The notes beneath the pieces are model-generated. The model did not search any database. It was not told the origin of the DNA and worked only from the letters and a program-made list of their open reading frames with translations. This document shows, one piece after another, positions 59,566-64,000 of a DNA stretch of 64,000 nucleotides (position 1 is the stretch's first letter; each line of letters opens with the position of its first letter). The position numbers and the translations under genes are program-made. The stretch comes from Verticillium longisporum (Eukaryota > Ascomycota > Sordariomycetes > Glomerellales > Plectosphaerellaceae): NCBI GenBank assembly GCA_019188255.1, contig JAETXT010000011.1, positions 3,472,001-3,536,000 of the forward strand. The letters run 5' to 3'.

Positions 59566-60017
59566 GATCTGCCTGGTCATCGGCGCGGAAGATGGATGGA
59601 CTTGTCGAACTCTGTGGTTCTCTACTGGCCAGTTTTGCGTACCTATCATCGGAAATCACAGTGGACTCGGAAGTTGAAATCTTGAGTTACATCGGCCTCG
59701 GAAGTTTTGCCCAATCAGCAAGCCCTATCAGCAATCCGATATGAGCTTTTCTTGTCACACAGACCTCCGTATGGCCTGTGCATCCAGACTTGATGTTGAA
59801 TCCCAACAACGAGTCATATTACCAATACAGAGCTTCGATGCTGGAAGTTAGCAGATTCCCGCAACTCGGTCGAATGCGCCAATCAACATCGCACAATTTG
59901 GAGGAATTAGCCTCTCTGCTCTCAAGAACACCATGCAAAGAGGTCGCATATCTCGGTTCTTCATATTTGATGCCAGGTTCTCCCAGGCTTATATAACGGG
60001 TGCAGCAACATGCTGAA
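59566..60017. promoter_or_regulatory. Divergent promoter of the Zn2Cys6 factor and the DHA1 carrier
   Basis: 450 bp between divergent starts, suggesting co-regulation. No perfect CGG...CCG palindrome was spotted. Confidence 0.4.
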
Positions 60018-61806
60018 ATGATCGTGGACACTAAGCTTCTGAATGAGAAATGCTACTCAAACCATACCATGTACTCCTCACGCAGAGTTGATCTAGAGAT
60101 GCGGATGCGCACATCAGAACATGGAGGAGAAATCGACGAAAATGCACAAGACTCAGATGGATCGAACAGCTACGTTATTGCATTCTCCGATCCTACAAAA
60201 TTTTCATCTGTACGTATCTCTGGTCTTTAAGGGGAGCTTATTCCAATGTTATTCCGACCGATGACTTACTTGTGGTTAGACAAGAAAGCTTCTAATTGTC
60301 GTTGCTGGTTTCACCTGCACATTTAATGGAAACTTGGGATCTTCTATGCCGTCTGGGGCTCTTGATGCAATCTCCAGCCATTTCGGTGTCAACGATCGCA
60401 TTCATCTGATCCTGCTTAACTCATTGTACATGGTCGGTTATGTACTGGGTCCTCTGCTTTTTGGACCACTCAGCGAGTACGTAGGCAGGCGACCGGTCCT
60501 AATCGGTACTTACCTGGGATACATCATCTTCATGGGCGCTTGCTCTGTCGCGCCGAGTTACTACGTCTTACTGGTATTCCGATTGGCTTGCGGTATCAAT
60601 GCTGCTGCACCAACAGCTGTGCTGGGAGGTCTATATGCCGACATACTCGATGATCCCTCGGTCCGGGGGAACGCCATGGCCCTCTATATGTCAGTGACGA
60701 CGATTGGGCCGATTGTGGGACCCATCATCTCTGGGGCCTCATCATCAGTCTCGTGGCGTTGGCCATTCTGGATCGCAACCCTTATTGCGATAGCCGGCCT
60801 ACCGCTGGTGTTGGCTCTGCCGGAGACATACAGCCCTGTATTATATAACAAGGCTATTCGAAAACTACTGAAGCAGAATGCACCAAAGTTTGATATAGCT
60901 GCGGGACAACACCCTCAAGTCTTGGACTCGAGACTTCAAGCACCGGAACTCAAACCTTTTAACGCCAGGGAAATCTTCCTCCGGCCGTTGAATCTCCTCG
61001 TTACCGAGCCGATTCTTTTCTTCACGTCAGCCTACCTCACTATGGGATATGCTGTGTTTTATCTCATGTTTCAAGCATATCCCCAAGTCTTCCAACGATT
61101 TTACAGGCTCAGACCAGGAATAGCTGCCCTTGCATACCTTCCAAGTAAGACTTATCCTTCCTATACCGTACTAGCTCTCTGACCAGCTGTGTAGTGATCG
61201 TCGGAGTTATTGGTTCACTTGCTATCTTTGCTGCTTTCACCTCTTATCATGACAGGCGAACCAGGGCTGGCGCGAGCTGGACGGAAAAGGAAATTTACAG
61301 AAGGCTTCCACTAGCGTGCATTGCATCTCCATTGTGAGTTACCCTACCATTCACTTTGAACGTCGTGCTGATAGTATCAAAGTATGGTAGTCGGCCTGTT
61401 TTGGTTGGGCTGGACTGCGTGGGTATCGATTCACCCAGTGGTGCCAGCGATGAGTGGCGTCTTCTTTGTTTGTGGTTTCCAATTGCTTTTCATGGGGATG
61501 GTAAACTATTTGACAGACGTATTTCGACAAAGTTCGGCTTCAGCACACGCTGCTGCAAGCATGATGAGGTCGATCGGAGCTATCCTGCTGCCACTGTCGG
61601 CTGACAGCATGTATAACAGTTTGGGTGTCCATTGGGCGCCATCTGTTGTTGGCTTCATCGCATTAGCTTTAGGGGTGATACCTTTTTATCTTCATCAAAT
61701 TCGGAGACAGGCTTGCAGAAAGCAGCAGCGCTGCCGTCAATTCAAACCTATCAATTCAAACAGTCAAACAACCAATCAAATCACTCTGATTTCACGATTC
61801 AAATAG
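60018..61806 (+). CDS. DHA1-family MFS drug/metabolite exporter with a MITE-derived C-terminus
   Basis: Exons 60018-60209, 60280-61144, 61195-61333 and 61383-61806 give 539 residues; the start is uncertain (ATG 60069 also possible). After a hydrophilic N-terminus come LLIVVAGFTCTFNGNLGSSM (TM1), GPLSEYVGRRPVLIG (the loop 2-3 motif A, G-x-L-x-x-x-x-GRRP), LYADILDDPSVRGNAMALY and GPIVGPIISGA (antiporter motif C), and about 12 spans ending at VIGLFWLGW-like and GVIPFYLHQI segments. This is the 12-TM proton antiporter group that exports drugs and secondary metabolites. From 61726 the reading frame runs into a MITE: the last 26 residues are element-encoded. The older stop would have come about five codons on, now at 62216-62218. 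Transport core looks intact. Confidence 0.87.
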
Positions 61807-62195
61807 TCAAATAGCCCTATACGGATTAATTAATTATTTGAAATTTATTAAGCAGAATTCAGATTTCGGGCCTATATTAATCCGAGAATATATCTTAGTA
61901 ATACCTAACTTAGTAATATTTAGCTTAGTAATATTTAACTTAGGAATAATTATTTATTTAATAATAATATCTAGCTTAGTAAGATATCTAGCTTATTAAG
62001 GCTTCTTCTTAAATCTTAAAGTACTTTAAAATCTTTAAAATCTCCTTAGAAAAAATCTTATAGAACCTCTAATATTTAACTAAATACTATTAAATTTAAT
62101 TAAATAATTCAATTAATTAAATCTATAGCTATAAATATATTAAATAGTTAAATACGACACCGATATTTGAATTGATTGAATTGACGGCAGCGCTG
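61726..62195. mobile_element. hAT-like MITE, copy 2 (470 bp)
   Basis: Flanked by the exact 8-bp duplication GAAAGCAG (61718-61725 and 62196-62203). Ends read CAGCGCTGCCGTCAATTCAA, a perfect 20-bp TIR. About 120 bp at each end align with copy 1; the middle is AT-rich and different. No open frame of its own. It sits in the last exon of the DHA1 gene and supplies its stop codon. Confidence 0.93.
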
Positions 62196-62376
62196 GAAAG
62201 CAGCCAGGCGGCAGATAGGCACAGAGAAGCATCGTAGATACAAAGACATTGTATATACATAGAAATGATATACTTTTTTCTTGAATTGTCACCACATATA
62301 ATCCTACAGTGCCATCGCTATGTTCAAATTTATGGGATGTTGTCTTTGCGCACAATGCTCATGCTTTTCATCCCCC

Positions 62377-62801
62377 TCAACGATAAGCCGGTTGTGGTTG
62401 CTGAATACCGCCACTGTATCCAGCATTATACCCAGGTCCGTACCCTGCTTGTCCATTATTGGTGTAACCATATCCGCCGCCCTGTTGGCTATATCCAGCT
62501 TCCGTCATGCCTGGTCCAGCTGCTTGGTTACGCCCGCCCATCATACCGCTGAGCTTGCCCATCATGCCGCCACTGTGTGTCGGAGCCCCGTGGTGAGCCT
62601 GAGCATTTCTGTTGGCGCGCTTCTTGCGGAAACAACAACAATAACAGCAAAGTAGACAGAAGGCAAGCACGGCAAAACAGGCAATGGCAATGCCAACGAT
62701 GGCCCCAGTCGCGAGACGTCGACCCCGAGATCGGTTGTTTCCGTACTGGATCATGTCAGCTGAAGAAACTAGTCACCCGCCGGGGGAAAACTTACTGCCA
62801 T
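62377..62801 (-). CDS. Small Cys-rich single-span membrane protein with Gly/Tyr-rich tail
   Basis: Best model: exon 1 62801-62796 (Met-Ala only), a 50-nt intron (GTAAGT donor, CTGAC branch, CCAG acceptor), exon 2 62745-62377, 124 residues; an alternative unspliced start is the ATG at 62754. The protein has a basic N-terminus (NNRSRGRR), one hydrophobic helix (ATGAIVGIAIACFAVLAF), directly followed by CLLCCYCCCFRKKR, a cysteine cluster fit for palmitoylation, and a Gly/Tyr/Gln/Asn-rich tail with repeated GYG motifs. I recognise no named family; similar small proteins occur in many ascomycetes. Role unknown, perhaps plasma-membrane stress or wall-associated. Confidence 0.6.
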
Positions 62802-63529
62802 ATTTTGGTTTGTATTTGAGTAGGGATGGACTGATGGCTGTGGTTTGGGACCGTTCTGTTGTGTAGAAATGTTGGTTAAGATTAAAATACATACTGAAAC
62901 TGATTGCAGTGAAGGTGCCAACATGTCTTATACTAACAGGCCCACCACATGACGCGTGCTATCAGCCCTGCGGTGACGCCAGCTTTGACCTACGCTGACA
63001 AACATTCCCTGTTTTAGCCTTGACACAATCGCTGAGCATAATTTCCGCTCATCGTCATGAAATGTGGCTGGCCGTGGCGCTGCAGCTCTCGTTTTGCACC
63101 AACGCGTCAGCCCAGCGTTCCCTATTGTCGATCACGGCAGGTTGATTACACTACAAGGTGCCAATAAAGCGTGAACATGCATTCGGTATATGCACGATTC
63201 GTGTGTGCTCAAGCAGTATGGGCGGTGATGTCATGGTCAATACCGAGTGACGCGCGGCCGAATCGTGTTGATGTGGGGCCGACCCGGGTAACGGTTCTCA
63301 GGGCTCGGCGCCGAGCATGGCGAACCGCTTGCACGTTCTCACTCTGTTAGGCTGGTAATATGTGTAATAATCGGGAATGGCGAATCTTTTTCCATGACGA
63401 TCTGGTTACGTTCAAAACGTTACTTCTATGTGGCGCCGTCACAGGAGTAATGTCACAAGTATACACAGAAATAACTGAGTGCTTCAAAGCTTCACCCAGC
63501 CACTCCCCCCACCCCCCCCTAAATAAGGT
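62802..63529. other. Intergenic region
   Basis: 730 bp, promoter of the small membrane protein on the left and the 3' flank of the GMC gene on the right. C6 and C8 runs lie at 63505-63519. No gene supported. Confidence 0.4.
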
Positions 63530-64000
63530 TTACTGCTGAAGCGATGCCTTCCTGCGCAAATAAGAACGGCCCAGAACCTCGCGGCGGTCTCTGAACATAC
63601 GGCTGCGCTTCGTCTTACACTTAATAGGCTCAACGCCGAGGATCTTTGACACGGCGTGCTCCGCCACAACCATGACAGGTGCTTGCGTATTGCCAGTGGG
63701 TACCTCGGGGTGGATGCTGGCATCGACGACATACAAGTTGTCAGTTCCCCAGACGCGGGTATCAGTGTCAACGACGCTGCTGCCGTCATCTTCCTCGCCC
63801 ATGACAGCTGTCCCGACAAAATGAGGCCACTGCGGAATGTCTGAGTGAGACTCTCTGCCGTGGTGTTGACCGGCAGAGTCAGTGAGCTGTTAGATTTGCT
63901 CGCATATTCAATGAGTGTAGTCATGAAAGACAACATTGCCTCATGATCGCCATCTGTGTTCATAGACGGCTGGGTTGTGATAGTGGTAGCGCCTGCGTGA
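63530..64000 (-). pseudogene. GMC oxidoreductase C-terminus, frame-broken, partial
   Basis: The gene enters from the right edge on the minus strand. The terminal GMC block is clear: PHFVGTAVMGEEDDGSSVVD, then NLYVVDASIHPEVPTGNTQA (C-terminal FAD contact and active-site region with the conserved His and GNTQ) and a basic tail ending at 63530. Upstream residues (EYASKSNSSLTLPVNTTAES) lie in another frame, with the switch at about 63835-63860 and no long base run or splice pair there. The family includes cellobiose dehydrogenase flavin domains and aryl/glucose/choline oxidases; this C-terminus is closest to the cellobiose-dehydrogenase-like group (impression). Because most of the gene is outside, broken versus mis-sequenced cannot be decided. 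Confidence 0.65.

Overview
The window is nuclear DNA of a filamentous ascomycete, most likely a Sordariomycete close to the Hypocreales. Supporting signs are short introns (mostly 43-80 nt) with GTRNGT donors, CTRAC/CTAAY branch sites and YAG acceptors; gene families typical of that group (con-13-like protein, GH18 and GH24 secreted enzymes, Zn2Cys6 regulator, DHA1 and sugar MFS carriers, CCCH protein, Bsd2); and a Fot1/pogo transposon. Species cannot be fixed from sequence alone. All exon borders were set by eye from splice signals and frame continuity.

Left part (1-16.1 kb): an SDR running off the edge, a PCBER/NmrA-like reductase, a secreted GH24 lysozyme, a 7.5-kb gene-poor interval ending in the pyrimidine-rich leader of a tandem CCCH zinc-finger gene, then two head-to-head respiratory genes (mitochondrial acyl carrier protein and the 23-kDa complex I subunit) sharing one promoter.

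Middle (16-48.3 kb): a GH18 chitinase, an unknown fungal protein with one frame break, a broken Tri3-type acyltransferase and a broken con-13-like gene. A dense housekeeping block follows: citrate carrier, Cbp6/UQCC2-like assembly factor, Bsd2, PCMT, a membrane alpha/beta hydrolase, an NCS1 permease, GH47 mannosidase, GH51 arabinofuranosidase divergent from a sugar transporter, and a shortened Rei1-like zinc-finger protein.

Right part (48.3-64 kb): an eroding accessory cluster. An EthD-domain gene carries a stop codon. A secreted FAD oxidoreductase is split by a 1,858-bp Fot1/pogo element with an exact TA duplication. An intact esterase-like hydrolase follows. A Zn2Cys6 regulator is split by a 625-bp hAT-like MITE and also has a nonsense codon. 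A divergent DHA1 transporter has its C-terminus rewritten by a second, 470-bp copy of the same MITE. A small Cys-rich membrane protein and the 3' end of a GMC oxidoreductase (frame-broken) complete the window.

Six frame breaks (one in the unknown 21.9-kb gene, one in the sugar transporter, four in the transposase) are each explained by one base missing from a mononucleotide run. Part of the apparent damage may therefore be consensus error rather than biology. The two MITE insertions, the Fot1 insertion and the nonsense codons do not depend on run length.
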